DNA of 64,000 nt from an uncultured Candidatus Melainabacteria bacterium (GCA_934754505.1 CAKVIE010000002.1:1-64000); one strand, 5' to 3'. Shown: positions 18,455 to 30,323, counted from the first letter of the stretch. Notes: generated by a model from the sequence alone, not told the origin. Numbers and translations are program-made.

Positions 18455-18636
18455 ATGTAGATTACCTTTACACAACCTTTTCTCATGTTTATAATCGGTA
18501 TAAATCTCCAAAACTTTAATTTTGTTTAGCTTTTAATCAAATCCGTTACAAATGTTAACAAAATCGTGACATTTATCCCGTAAAAAAGTTTTTTCGTGAA
18601 AAATCGAACGTAATTTTGAATGCAAAATTTTTCAAT

Positions 18637-18672
18637 AAAAAAGCCTCTTTTTGGCAAAAGAGGCTTTTTAGT
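18637..18672 (-). terminator. Terminator of rimP-nusA
   Basis: Stem AAGCCTCTTTT/AAAAGAGGCTT with T6 on the minus strand, 17 bp after the nusA stop. Confidence 0.85.
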
Positions 18673-18688
18673 TTTATAGATTTATATA

Positions 18689-19927
18689 TTATTCTTCATC
18701 TTGAGCGTCTGAAGATTCATTATCTGTGAAAGATTCAACGTCTTCTTCATCAACGCCGTATTCTTCCTGATTAATATCTTCGTCATCGATATCATCTTCA
18801 TAAACTTCGTCATCTTGTGCAGGTTCTTCATAAGGAACTTCTTGTGCGACAGGACGAGTTCTTTCCATTGTTTCCGCTTGTGAAACGCTCTTGATATCAA
18901 TCTTCCAGCCTGTTAATTTATGAGCAAGTCTGACATTTTGACCGCCTCTGCCGATTGCCAAGCTCAACTGATCATCAGGAACGATAACCAATGCTTCTTT
19001 TGAATATTCATCATCAGCGAGAATATCAACTGATACAACTCTCGCAGGTGACAAAGTATTTACAATGTATTCAACAGGGTCATCAGAATATCTTACGATA
19101 TCAATTTTTTCATTTCTGAGTTCGCCGATAATTGTTTGAATACGGCTGCCTCTGGGTCCTATACATGCTCCAACGCAATCTACATCGGGGTCATTGCTTG
19201 CAACCGCAATCTTTGTTCTGAAGCCTGCTTCTCTTGCGATTGATTTAATTTCAACAATTCCGTCTTCAATTTCGGGAACTTCAAGTTCAAATAATTCTCT
19301 AACGATTTCGGCATGTGCGTGAGAAACAATAACTTGTAATTGACGAGGTGTGTCTTTTACGTTCAAAACAAATACTCTGATTCTGTTTCCGGGTTTGTAA
19401 TATTCTCCGGGGATTTGTTCTTTAACAGGCATTACAGCTTCTGCTTTACCTATTGCAACGATTACGTTTCTGTTTTCTATTCTTTGAATAATACCCGTTG
19501 TAAGAGTACCTTTTTTATCCAAAAATTCGTCTAAAACGAGTTTTCTTTCAGCTTCTCTTATTCTTTGTGTAATAACTTGTTTTGCGGATTGTGCTGCAAT
19601 TCTTCCGAAATCGTCGGGGGTAACTTCGATTTTAACTTCGTCTTCAAGTTCTACATCTTCATCAATTTCTTTTGCATCTTCAAGAGAAATTTCCGTATCG
19701 GGGTCAACAACTTCACTGACTACACATTTCGTTCTGAATACACCGATTTCGCCTGTTTGTTCATCTAAAATTGCTTCAACATTATTTGCTTCTTTTGCTT
19801 TAATGTGTTTTTTATAAGCCGTAACCATAGCATCACACAATGATGCAATAATAACGTCTTTTCCAATGCCTTTTTCCTGTTCAAGCTGCTCGCAAGCTTC
19901 AAATAATGCCGTTCCGATTTTAATCAT
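18689..19927 (-). CDS. nusA: Transcription termination/antitermination factor NusA
   Basis: 412 residues: N-terminal RNA-polymerase-binding domain (1-~120), S1 domain (about 130-200) and two KH domains. The KH domains are marked by CIGPRGSRIQTI and LAIGRGGQNVRLA. A strongly acidic tail (about 350-412, rich in Asp/Glu) follows. The tail is not the helix-hairpin-helix repeats found in E. coli NusA. NusA binds RNA polymerase and nascent RNA and modulates pausing and termination. AGGAG lies eight bases before the ATG. It follows rimP by 11 bp, the standard rimP-nusA order. No infB follows, which is less usual. Confidence 0.97.
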   Translation of the reverse strand: MIKIGTALFEACEQLEQEKGIGKDVIIASLCDAMVTAYKKHIKAKEANNVEAILDEQTGEIGVFRTKCVVSEVVDPDTEISLEDAKEIDEDVELEDEVKIEVTPDDFGRIAAQSAKQVITQRIREAERKLVLDEFLDKKGTLTTGIIQRIENRNVIVAIGKAEAVMPVKEQIPGEYYKPGNRIRVFVLNVKDTPRQLQVIVSHAHAEIVRELFELEVPEIEDGIVEIKSIAREAGFRTKIAVASNDPDVDCVGACIGPRGSRIQTIIGELRNEKIDIVRYSDDPVEYIVNTLSPARVVSVDILADDEYSKEALVIVPDDQLSLAIGRGGQNVRLAHKLTGWKIDIKSVSQAETMERTRPVAQEVPYEEPAQDDEVYEDDIDDEDINQEEYGVDEEDVESFTDNESSDAQDEE

Positions 19928-19938
19928 TCTGTATTCTC

Positions 19939-20466
19939 CTATAAATCAGGCGAGTATAATCTCGCATTTAATATATTATTTAACGGTATCGTTACTTCTG
20001 TTTTGTTTCCGTACAAAAACACCGTAACACCTTTGTTTTCTTCAAAATCAACGATTTTTGCCACAAATTGCTTTTCGTATGTGTCGTCTATTCCGTTTTT
20101 GAGCTTTAAAAGAATATCTCGTCCTTTAAAAATCAAATACTCCTTAGGTGCTTTTAATTTTCTTTCCAACCCCGGAGAACTTATCTCCAAATTGAATTTG
20201 AAAGGAATTAATTCATCTAAAAAGTCACCTAAACTTCTCGACATATTTTCACAGTCGTCAAGCGTAATTTGGCGTTCTTGCGAATATATGAATATTCTCA
20301 AAAACCATCTGTGATTTTCTTTTGAAAAATCAATCTCGACAGGGACTACTCCAAATCTCATAGCTGTATTTTCAACGAGCGGAATTAATTTTTCCATCAA
20401 TTCATGCTTATTGAAATGCTCATATTCATTTTGTTTTTCGCTATGAATTTTCTTTTCGTTCTTCAT
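19939..20466 (-). CDS. rimP: Ribosome maturation factor RimP
   Basis: 175 residues. The RimP N-domain is recognisable in VENTAMRFGVVPVEIDF, LRIFIYSQERQITLDDCENM and EISSPGLERKL. A C-terminal SH3-like beta barrel follows. RimP assists maturation of the 30S subunit. The first ~22 residues are charged and extra compared with typical RimP. An internal ATG at residue 24 is possible, but it lacks a clear ribosome site. The gene leads the rimP-nusA operon. Confidence 0.93.
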   Translation of the reverse strand: MKNEKKIHSEKQNEYEHFNKHELMEKLIPLVENTAMRFGVVPVEIDFSKENHRWFLRIFIYSQERQITLDDCENMSRSLGDFLDELIPFKFNLEISSPGLERKLKAPKEYLIFKGRDILLKLKNGIDDTYEKQFVAKIVDFEENKGVTVFLYGNKTEVTIPLNNILNARLYSPDL

Positions 20467-20499
20467 TCCCTTGCACTCACTTGATTTCTCAATAAATAA

Positions 20500-20528
20500 A
20501 AAATGAAACGGCTGCCCGTTTCATTTCT
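20500..20528 (-). terminator. Terminator of mrnC
   Basis: Stem AAATGAAACGG/CCGTTTCATTT followed by T6 on the minus strand. It lies between mrnC and rimP, so rimP-nusA has its own promoter downstream. Confidence 0.8.
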
Positions 20529-20589
20529 GATACCCTAATTTTATCATGCTCATTAAAAAAAGTAAAACATATTTAACAAAAGAGTAACA

Positions 20590-20967
20590 TTATTTTAAAA
20601 TCGGAGCCGTTATATAAGGTTCCATTCTTTCTAAAAGTTCATTCAATCGGGTTTTATCATGCAAATAATAATACCCCAGCAAAACCTCAAACTCCGTCGC
20701 TTTTCTGTGTAAATTCCGATTTATCTTTCTCAGCGAAGATGTCTTAATATTTCCGCCTCTTTTTATCAAAGCAAGTTCATCTTCCGTCAATACCGGCATA
20801 AGAACTTCTTCAAGCATTTTCGTCTGAAATTCCGCATTCACAAACGACACCGTTATCTCATGAAGCCTTTTTAAATTCTCTGTCATAAAAACAGTCTTTT
20901 CCCTTATAAAAAGCTCCCAAAATGCATCGCCTATATGTGCATAATTTTTAATATTTAGTTCTATCAT
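20590..20967 (-). CDS. mrnC: Mini-ribonuclease III
   Basis: 125 residues, an RNase III catalytic domain without a dsRNA-binding domain. The signature residues are in HIGDAFWELFIRE (catalytic Asp in GDA), KRGGNIK, and FEVLLGYYYL (second acidic site). MrnC trims 23S rRNA ends in Firmicutes and cyanobacteria-related bacteria. The central NIKTSSLRKINR segment is slightly divergent from the usual RNAK..PKN form. It is transcribed away from the GT4 gene, with 44 bp between the two starts. Confidence 0.9.
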   Translation of the reverse strand: MIELNIKNYAHIGDAFWELFIREKTVFMTENLKRLHEITVSFVNAEFQTKMLEEVLMPVLTEDELALIKRGGNIKTSSLRKINRNLHRKATEFEVLLGYYYLHDKTRLNELLERMEPYITAPILK

Positions 20968-21011
20968 ATCTAAAATTATACTATAATAAAATTAATTACG
21001 GGCATGGAATT

Positions 21012-22148
21012 ATGAGAATTTTATTAGTCACAGATTTATATCCGCTTGAAAACAGCAGCGAACCGCAAACAATAAAAGAATTTGCGAAAAATTGGACGGC
21101 ATTAGGTCATCAAGTCGATGTTATTCGCCCGAATTTTCTATTCAATACGGTAATTAGAAAAAGGAAAATTTTTCCGGAAAAAACATACTTTGAAGACGGA
21201 ATTACAATTTACAACGTAAATTGCCTGACTCCGTTCTTCTTCAACATCACAAAAAAACTGCCCGAAGATTTTAAAGTTTACAACTACAATATGGTCATAA
21301 GCCACATGCCGTCAGGTGCATTATTTGCCTTTAAACTCGTCGAAAAATGCCCTGCAATACCTTTTGCAATATCTGTTCACAGCTCGGATATAACGGTTTT
21401 ATCAAACCCGATTTACGGCATATATTTCAAAAAACGTTTACTGAAAGCCTACAAACGTGCCGATTGCATTTCCGCAAGAAGCGTCGTTCTTTCTAACAAA
21501 ATAAAAGAACTTTCCCCTTTTGCCGAAAACAAAACGTTCATAGCCCCATCGGGCGTAAAACAAGAAATAATTGAACCGCAGGAATTTTTTGACGAAAAAG
21601 CCTCAAGAAAATCTTCACCATTTGTCATTACAACGGTTGCGAAATTAATTAAAAGAAAAAATATTGATATAATTATAAAAGCCGTTGCGAGAACAAATAT
21701 AAAAGATATCGTCTTAAAAATAATCGGTGACGGAGAACAAGCGAATTATCTTAAAAAACTTGTTGAGATTTACAATCTTCAGGATAAAGTCGTATTTGAA
21801 GGGCATTTGCCCAATGATGAAGTGCTTTTACAGCTTCGTGACTCTGATTTATTCACACTTGTAAGCGACCACGAAACGTTTGGCATGGCTTACCTCGAAG
21901 CTGCCGCAAGAGCAAACATCATAATCGCCACCAAAAATGACGGTATCGACGGAATTATCAAAAACGGAATTAACGGTTTCACCTGCAATCCTGAAGTTGT
22001 TGAATTAACGAATTTAATAAAAAAAGTTTACAACCTTTCAGCAGAAGAAAAATCAAAAATTTTGACAAACTCAAGAAATTATTTAATCGAAAATGACGAT
22101 ATCAGTGTCAGCAAAAACTATCTCGAAAAAATAACTTCCTTTATATAA
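21012..22148 (+). CDS. Glycosyltransferase, GT4 family
   Basis: 378 residues with a GT-B fold. The N-terminal half binds the acceptor (LLVTDLYPLENSSEPQTIKE start). The C-terminal half has the GT4 donor site: KLIKRKNIDIII, IIGDGEQANYLKKL and the E-x7-E motif in ETFGMAYLEAAA. It transfers a sugar from a nucleotide donor to a glycan or lipid, probably in envelope polysaccharide synthesis. The exact sugar cannot be told. It is a single gene between mrnC (divergent) and fusA (convergent). CGGGCATG, a word frequent in this window, lies just before it. Confidence 0.9.
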   Translation: MRILLVTDLYPLENSSEPQTIKEFAKNWTALGHQVDVIRPNFLFNTVIRKRKIFPEKTYFEDGITIYNVNCLTPFFFNITKKLPEDFKVYNYNMVISHMPSGALFAFKLVEKCPAIPFAISVHSSDITVLSNPIYGIYFKKRLLKAYKRADCISARSVVLSNKIKELSPFAENKTFIAPSGVKQEIIEPQEFFDEKASRKSSPFVITTVAKLIKRKNIDIIIKAVARTNIKDIVLKIIGDGEQANYLKKLVEIYNLQDKVVFEGHLPNDEVLLQLRDSDLFTLVSDHETFGMAYLEAAARANIIIATKNDGIDGIIKNGINGFTCNPEVVELTNLIKKVYNLSAEEKSKILTNSRNYLIENDDISVSKNYLEKITSFI

Positions 22149-22186
22149 TTTTTCTAAATATGTTATCTTCAAAAAATTTTTGATAA

Positions 22187-22218
22187 AAAAAGAACGACAT
22201 TTCTGCCGTTCTTTTTAT
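22187..22218. terminator. Bidirectional terminator between GT4 gene and fusA
   Basis: AAAAAGAACG / CGTTCTTTTT stem with flanking A and T runs. It serves the plus-strand GT4 gene and the minus-strand fusA. Confidence 0.8.
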
Positions 22219-22241
22219 TGTTTCGTTTGTCCGAAAACAAA

Positions 22242-24326
<2,085 letters not shown>

Positions 24327-24526
24327 TTTTTTATTCCTTTTATTTCTACTAATAATATATTCTTTGCGTTTACCGCTATGAAAATTTTCACATAAAAATA
24401 AAAAAAAACCAAATATTTTCTTTAATCTTGTTACATTTCCTCGTAATTCATCTTTTTTCAAAATTAATTTATATTACCGTTTGATAAATTTTTGCATTTT
24501 CCTCTCATCAGGAGTATCATTCTGTT

Positions 24527-25660
24527 ATGAAATTAAACAGGCAATCATACTTAAATACAAGACGAGATGCGTGGGTTGAAATAAACCTTGACGCTATCGA
24601 AAAAAATATTCTCGAGCTTAAAAAATATGCTCACGAGGGTGCTAAAATTCTTGCCGTCGTTAAAGCTGATGCTTACGGGCATGGAAGTGTTATGATAACG
24701 CCGACACTTTTGGCATCGGGTGTTTATATGCTCGGAGTCGCCTCTATTGATGAAGCGATGCAACTTCGTGAAAATAAAATTACCGCTCCGATTTTAGTGC
24801 TTGGTGCTGCCCCCGTTTGGGCTTTCGACTGGGCTGCCGAAAACGATATCTCGCTTTCTCTTTTCCTGCCTGAACACATTGAAGCCTGCAAAATCACTTA
24901 CGAAAAAACAGGTATTAAACCAAAAGTTCACGTAAAACTCGATACGGGCATGAACCGAATCGGCGTTTCTCACGAGAATGCCGTCAAACTTATAAAAGAA
25001 GTACAAAAATCAGAATTTATTGATTTAAAAGGTATTTTTACCCACTTTGCCTGTGCGGAAGATTTAGAAAAAACAAAAGAACAAATTGCAATTTGGGACG
25101 ATGTTCTTTCAAAAGTTGATACGACAGGGCTTTTGCTCCACTGTGCAAACACTGCCGCATTAATCACATTCCCGCAAATCAACTACAATATGGCAAGAGC
25201 AGGCATTGGAATTTACGGACTTCAACCCGATTTAATTCCGAATTTTGACAATCCGCCCAAATTAATCCCCGCAATGTCTTTGAGAGGCAGAATTGTCAAT
25301 ATCCACAATGCTCATGCAAATTCAGGCGTAAGTTATTCTCACAGATATGTAACAACAAAAGAAACTACTATTGCAACTGTTCCAATCGGTTATGCAGACG
25401 GAGTTTCAAGAGGTTTGTCAAACAAAATTTACGGCATACTTCACGGTAAAAAAGTTCCGCAAATCGGCAATATCACAATGGATCAGATGATGTTTGACAT
25501 AACAGGCATTGAAGCCGACGAAGGCGATGTGATAACTTTGCTCGGTCAAGACGGTGATGAAAATATTTCAATAAATGAATGGGCTGACATTTTAAACACA
25601 ATAAATTACGAACTCATTTGTCGTCTAAAAGTTCGCCTTTCAAGGGTTTACACAAGATAA
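24527..25660 (+). CDS. alr: Alanine racemase
   Basis: 377 residues. PLP is bound by K46 in AVVKADAYGHG. Other conserved parts are HVKLDTGMNRIG, ARAGIGIYG, GYADGVSRG and the C-terminal CRLKVRLSRVY. It makes D-alanine for peptidoglycan. AGGAG lies upstream of the ATG. The last 133 bp are duplicated at 33968-34100, on the far side of the glycan island. The copy here is intact and ends normally. Confidence 0.96.
   Translation: MKLNRQSYLNTRRDAWVEINLDAIEKNILELKKYAHEGAKILAVVKADAYGHGSVMITPTLLASGVYMLGVASIDEAMQLRENKITAPILVLGAAPVWAFDWAAENDISLSLFLPEHIEACKITYEKTGIKPKVHVKLDTGMNRIGVSHENAVKLIKEVQKSEFIDLKGIFTHFACAEDLEKTKEQIAIWDDVLSKVDTTGLLLHCANTAALITFPQINYNMARAGIGIYGLQPDLIPNFDNPPKLIPAMSLRGRIVNIHNAHANSGVSYSHRYVTTKETTIATVPIGYADGVSRGLSNKIYGILHGKKVPQIGNITMDQMMFDITGIEADEGDVITLLGQDGDENISINEWADILNTINYELICRLKVRLSRVYTR
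25524..25656 (+). repeat. Left direct repeat: 3' end of alr
   Basis: 133 bp inside alr that match 33968-34100 with no indel and eight substitutions by my count (about 94 percent identity). Together the repeats bracket the 8.3-kb glycan island. Confidence 0.9.
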
Positions 25661-25854
25661 TATATTAAATTTTCTTGATAAATTTGTCTATAAATTCGCC
25701 AAAGAGATTTTTTCGTTTAAATCTGCCGTCAAAATTTTTTTTTCAATTTTGAAATAAAAAAGTAAGATTTTTTAACAGCATAAAATTTTATATTGGCTTT
25801 AATTTTCTACTAATTGTTTGTATGCATTTTACAACATTTGTTTATTCTGTATTT

Positions 25855-27270
25855 TTAAAATTGAAAATATAAAAATTCTGAAATTTTATTTAATGATAAA
25901 ATTGATGTTATAAGTAATATTATTGTTGCCAAAAGGATTGTTTTTGTCGGTTTGAGTTTTGTAACAATCTCGTTTGAATTTTTGGCAAAAAATATTAATA
26001 TTATGCAAGCTGTAAGTAAAATTATGCTTATTTTTTCGGTGTTGTTTTCGAAAGCAAATCTCATTTTGTCAATTTCAAATGTTGACAATCCGTTAATACC
26101 AATCATTCCTTTTAATATCTCAAGGGCTTTGCTTACGGAATTTGCTCTAAAAAAGACCCAAGTGAAGTTTATAAAAACAAATGTGAAAAATATAGAAAAA
26201 TAACGATTGATTTTTATATCTAAACTTTTCCAAAATCTGTGAATACAAATTGCAATTCCGTGTAAAATACCCCATATTATAAATGTCCAATTTGCACCGT
26301 GCCAAATTCCACCGATTAAAAAAGTTAGAAATAAATTCCGATAAGTTTTAAACTCACCAGCTCTGTTGCCTCCTAATGGAATATAGATATAATTTCTTAA
26401 AAATCTTGATAATGTTATATGCCATCTTCTCCAAAAATCTTGGATACTGTCAGCTTTATATGGAGAATTGAAATTTATGGGCAGGTAAATGTTAAATAAG
26501 TATCCGATACCCAAAGCCATATCGCAATATCCTGAAAAATCAAAGTATAACTGAAAAGAATATGCTAAACTTGCAATCCAGCCTTCAAGACAAGTTACAA
26601 CCTCTGCACTGTCAAAAACTGTTTGAACAAACGGTGACAAATTATCTGCTATCATAACCTTTTTGAACAAACCAACTGCTAAAAGGGTTATTCCTAAAAA
26701 TATGTTTTTATGGTTAATGAATTTTTTTCTTAAATCCGAAAATTGAGGCATCATTTCTTTGTGGTGAAGAATAGGTCCTGCAAGCAAATGCGGAAAATAG
26801 GTTACAAATAATGCGTAATTTAAAAAATCATATTCTTTAACTTCTTTTTTGTAAGCATCAACAAGATAAGCAATTTGGGTAAAAGTAAAAAAACTTATTC
26901 CTAATGGTAAGGCTATTTTTAAAGTATCAAATCCGGTGTGCAAAATGTAGTTTATGTTATTTATTAAAAAATCAAAGTATTTAAAATATCCGAGAAGCAT
27001 AACATTGCAGAAAATTCCAAAAAGTAATAATAATTTTCGGTTAATTTTCGTTTTTTCGTGTGTAAGTGTGTACCCGACTGAATAATTGAAAAGCATTGAA
27101 CATAAAATTAAAGGTAAATAGTCGATTTTCCAATATGAATAAAAAAATAAAGATGCAAAAACAAGCCAGCCAATAGCTATCTTTATTAATTTTAGTTTAT
27201 TTAACAGAAAATAAATGAAAAATGTAACGGGTAAAAATATAAATAAAAATTCTATTGAGTTAAAAAGCAT
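25855..27270 (-). CDS. MBOAT family O-acyltransferase (AlgI/PatA/DltB-like)
   Basis: About 471 residues with many membrane helices. The N-terminus MLFNSIEFLFIFLPVTFFIY and the core YFDFSGYCDMA, SPYKADSIQDFWRRWHITLS, and GGIWHGANWTF (catalytic His H324) are typical of the AlgI-type MBOAT family. These proteins pass acetyl groups across the membrane to a periplasmic SGNH partner that modifies polysaccharide. The upstream gene encodes an SGNH-like domain, a fitting partner. I prefer the second ATG (27270), nine bases after GGAG. The gene is last in the island operon and its start overlaps the previous stop. Confidence 0.92.
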   Translation of the reverse strand: MLFNSIEFLFIFLPVTFFIYFLLNKLKLIKIAIGWLVFASLFFYSYWKIDYLPLILCSMLFNYSVGYTLTHEKTKINRKLLLLFGIFCNVMLLGYFKYFDFLINNINYILHTGFDTLKIALPLGISFFTFTQIAYLVDAYKKEVKEYDFLNYALFVTYFPHLLAGPILHHKEMMPQFSDLRKKFINHKNIFLGITLLAVGLFKKVMIADNLSPFVQTVFDSAEVVTCLEGWIASLAYSFQLYFDFSGYCDMALGIGYLFNIYLPINFNSPYKADSIQDFWRRWHITLSRFLRNYIYIPLGGNRAGEFKTYRNLFLTFLIGGIWHGANWTFIIWGILHGIAICIHRFWKSLDIKINRYFSIFFTFVFINFTWVFFRANSVSKALEILKGMIGINGLSTFEIDKMRFAFENNTEKISIILLTACIILIFFAKNSNEIVTKLKPTKTILLATIILLITSILSLNKISEFLYFQF

Positions 27271-29242
27271 AATCATTTTCTCCGTTGATTTCTTGAATAA
27301 ATAAGTTGTTCATTTCCTCAATATTATTTTTTGTTATTTTCCTTGCTAAAACGGGCTTATCTGTCAAAATGTCCGAAATAATTATTTTGCTTAAATTATG
27401 TGTTGCGTGAGAACCGTCAAAGAAATAAATCATATCGGGGTTTATCTTCTCTTTCGTATATTTATTGGGGTAGTTAAAATCGTATATATCAAAATCTTGA
27501 ACAATCAGAGAACGAATATAGTTGTATTTTCCTGTTAAATTATATTTATACAACATTTTTTGTAATGTAATATGCGTCGGCATGATGAATATTTTTACAT
27601 TTATATTATCTTTTTGAAGTTGTTTTAAATATTTTATAAATGTATCAAATTGGTTTTTATCAAAGTTGTATAATTCGTATTTTAAATCATATTCATATAC
27701 TGTTTTTTGAAATTCTTGTTTGATATTTTTATTCAAAAAGATACATTTTACTCCTGATGAGTAATAAGTTCGTTTTTTTTGATGAAAAACATTTTTAAAT
27801 ATAGTCCAAAAACTTGTTCCTGTTGCTTTTATAGAAAATAATGCACTGTTTATTTCTGATATTTCAAGTTTTTTATTATTGGTTATAGCAGCTCTATTGT
27901 CATCAAAATTTTTCAATACTTGAAAAAATTCAAAATCAAAACCGATATATATATTTTCTATTTCAGGGTGTATTTTTCTGGCGAGTTCTATTATTTGAAT
28001 AATTTCAGCAGGAGTGACAGCACCTACTGCGAGATTTTCTGCTTCTTTTCCAGTTAATGATTTATAATCGTTTTTATCTATACATAAATCAACTCTTGAT
28101 GAACCGATAAAAATTGTGTTTATTTTTCTTTTGTCGATTTTAAATCCGATTGGTTTCGTTAATCTTTCTTGAATTTTTGCATCAGCTTTCAGAAAAGTTT
28201 CCGGTAATAATCTTTGTTTGAAAATATTAAAAGGATTAACTATATAATTTATAAAAGAGATTATTAATATAATTAAAACAACATCAACGATGGTTTTAAT
28301 GTTAAATTGCTTGTATTTATATAATTTTACCTGTTTAAAAGAGGTATAAGAGTATATTATTTTTAACAGAATGTCTTTTAAAAATTCAATATAAAAATAT
28401 AAATTTTTATTGTAAAATTTATAAATGTATTTGAAATAACCGTCTTGTATATAATTATATTTATTTTTTACATCAAAGTAATAGAAGTTTATTTGCTTTA
28501 TTAATAATTCTTTTTTAAATTTTTCGTACGTCTTTTTTGTTAAAGTTAAGTATTTTTCTTTTGCCAAAATGTCTAAAATTGTAAGCAAATTTTCACCAAA
28601 AACTTTTGCAAAATTATAATTACCATAATTATCGGTTTTTTGAATAACAAAAATCGTTTTGGAATAGATGGTTATTTTTTTGTATTTAGCAAGTAAACGA
28701 ATTAAAATGTCAACTTGTGCAAAATTTTTATTGCAAAATCTGTCAGGTTCATCAATTTCATAAAAAATTTCTCTCAGACAACAAAATGTGTTTATCCAAG
28801 TAATCAAAATCGGTTTTGTTGAAAAAAAATCTTCCATATTTTGACAATTATAAATACCTTCATTTTTTTCGTTTTCAAAATAAATAATTTTTTCCGCTTT
28901 TTCACTTTTTAAAAAAGAGATTAATTTTTCTAATTCTCCGTTTGCAAAATAATTTTTATCATTTTGAAGTTTAATATATTTACCATCAGCCAGTTTTAAA
29001 ACTTCTATAAAGTTTCTGTCTTGGATATTTATTTGTTGTTTTACGTATTTAATTTTTGTCGGGTATTTTTTTAAATATTTTTGACAAACTTCCTCGGTGT
29101 TATCAGGAGAATTATTGTTACTTATAACAATTTCGACATCGTTTGTTTCTTGAAAAACACTTTCATTTGTAAGATTGAAAAGAGTTTCATCTAATATTTT
29201 TGCTCTGTTGTAAGTTGGTATGCAAATAGATAAAATAGGCAT
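27260..29242 (-). CDS. Fusion protein: GT2 glycosyltransferase + membrane segment + SGNH-like O-acyltransferase domain
   Basis: 660 residues in three parts. Residues 1-~270 form a GT2 domain (LSICIPTYNRAKILDETL; VEIVISNNNSPDNTEE; acidic motif near KLQNDK). A hydrophobic helix, about 315-340 (VDVVLIILIISFINYIV), follows. Residues ~345-660 form an SGNH/AlgX-DltD-like domain with GSSRV (nucleophile S382) and DGSH (D609, H612). Such SGNH proteins accept acetyl groups from MBOAT partners, and an MBOAT gene follows directly. I infer coupled sugar addition inside the cell and O-acetylation outside, in one chain. The frame is open throughout, so the fusion is not a sequencing join by visible sign. 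It overlaps the MBOAT gene. Confidence 0.75.
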   Translation of the reverse strand: MPILSICIPTYNRAKILDETLFNLTNESVFQETNDVEIVISNNNSPDNTEEVCQKYLKKYPTKIKYVKQQINIQDRNFIEVLKLADGKYIKLQNDKNYFANGELEKLISFLKSEKAEKIIYFENEKNEGIYNCQNMEDFFSTKPILITWINTFCCLREIFYEIDEPDRFCNKNFAQVDILIRLLAKYKKITIYSKTIFVIQKTDNYGNYNFAKVFGENLLTILDILAKEKYLTLTKKTYEKFKKELLIKQINFYYFDVKNKYNYIQDGYFKYIYKFYNKNLYFYIEFLKDILLKIIYSYTSFKQVKLYKYKQFNIKTIVDVVLIILIISFINYIVNPFNIFKQRLLPETFLKADAKIQERLTKPIGFKIDKRKINTIFIGSSRVDLCIDKNDYKSLTGKEAENLAVGAVTPAEIIQIIELARKIHPEIENIYIGFDFEFFQVLKNFDDNRAAITNNKKLEISEINSALFSIKATGTSFWTIFKNVFHQKKRTYYSSGVKCIFLNKNIKQEFQKTVYEYDLKYELYNFDKNQFDTFIKYLKQLQKDNINVKIFIMPTHITLQKMLYKYNLTGKYNYIRSLIVQDFDIYDFNYPNKYTKEKINPDMIYFFDGSHATHNLSKIIISDILTDKPVLARKITKNNIEEMNNLFIQEINGENDYAF

Positions 29243-29243
29243 G

Positions 29244-30323
29244 TTATTTCAAATCCTTTTCTAAATAATTTTCATATAAAAAATCGCCGCTGCATTTAAA
29301 TTTCAATGCTCGATAGTAATTATCTTTTATGGCTTCTATTCTTTCTAAATAAAATTTTTCATCACAATTTTTTAAAATTTTATCAATATTGTCTAAATCT
29401 TTTGTGCTGATTTTTATAATTCCGTTCGGGTTAAAAAATTGGTCAATTTTCGTTGCTCCAAGATAAATCGGAATTGTCATATTTGCAAAGCAATTTAGGA
29501 TTTTTTCCGTAAACCAATAAGATTCTATTTGGTTTTCAATAGCGAATGAGTATCTGTAATTTGTTAAAGTTTTATCAATAGAAACAAGCGGACCGCCGTC
29601 AAAAGTTCCAAAAGTATCTGCGAGATGTTCTCTTTTGCATTTTTTCGCAAGTTCAATTCTGAACAAATGTAAATCGCATAATTGTTTATCCGCTGAAACG
29701 ATTGAGGTGTTTTTGTTTTTTAATTCAAGCCAGTTTGCAGGAAGATTACCGTTTTCGTCTTGCATAATGTGCCAAATATTTGCACATAAAGGTGCTAATC
29801 TTGCATTTTCAAACTTTTCTAAAAATCTTTCCGTGTGAGTAAAAATCAAATCAAAATCTTTTTCAAGTCCTTTGTTATTGTCGAAAATACGATATGTTTC
29901 GGGCATGATGCTTTCTGGTTCAATAAACATTCCGTATTTTTTATCGGGTTTTCCTATCTGCTCCAACATAGCACTATGTGTATAAAAATGAACATTTAAT
30001 CCGAAATTAAATTTGTCAAAAATGTAGTATTTTGAACTGAAAGGTTTTGTCCAACTTGTCAGTACGTAATCACGAACAAAAAATGTCCTCATCTTTTGTC
30101 CGTCTTTGTTATAAATATTCTGCTCATCATTGTTTTGCTTTGCCGATTTTGGGTAAATCGGATAATAAACTTTTCCATAATATTTATGTTTGAAATAAGG
30201 AGCCGTTGTTTCTCCTTTTTTTAATATAAGGTATTTTTCTCGAAATTTTCTTCGTTTGATTTTGGGAAGAAATGCTACAATTATTCTTATAAATGTATTA
30301 TAAATGCTGTTATATATTTGCAA
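29244..30323 (-). CDS. GT10 alpha-1,3-fucosyltransferase-like protein
   Basis: 359 residues. The C-terminal half carries the family motif: YRYSFAIENQIESYWFTEKI followed by TIPIYLGA and INPNG-like FFNPNGII. This is the FxFxxENS...DYxTEK...PVxxG pattern of alpha-1,3/1,4-fucosyltransferases (GDP-fucose donor). The N-terminus is a basic helix rather than a signal. The gene lies between GT11 (14-bp overlap upstream) and the GT2-SGNH fusion (1-bp gap). Together with GT11 it could build difucosylated, Lewis-like glycans; this is inference. No GDP-fucose synthesis genes are in the window. Confidence 0.85.
   Translation of the reverse strand: MQIYNSIYNTFIRIIVAFLPKIKRRKFREKYLILKKGETTAPYFKHKYYGKVYYPIYPKSAKQNNDEQNIYNKDGQKMRTFFVRDYVLTSWTKPFSSKYYIFDKFNFGLNVHFYTHSAMLEQIGKPDKKYGMFIEPESIMPETYRIFDNNKGLEKDFDLIFTHTERFLEKFENARLAPLCANIWHIMQDENGNLPANWLELKNKNTSIVSADKQLCDLHLFRIELAKKCKREHLADTFGTFDGGPLVSIDKTLTNYRYSFAIENQIESYWFTEKILNCFANMTIPIYLGATKIDQFFNPNGIIKISTKDLDNIDKILKNCDEKFYLERIEAIKDNYYRALKFKCSGDFLYENYLEKDLK

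Noticed and set aside
24327..24461. 45-codon extension of EF-G
   Set aside because: EF-G begins with the family's conserved N-terminus at 24326, which has a good ribosome site.
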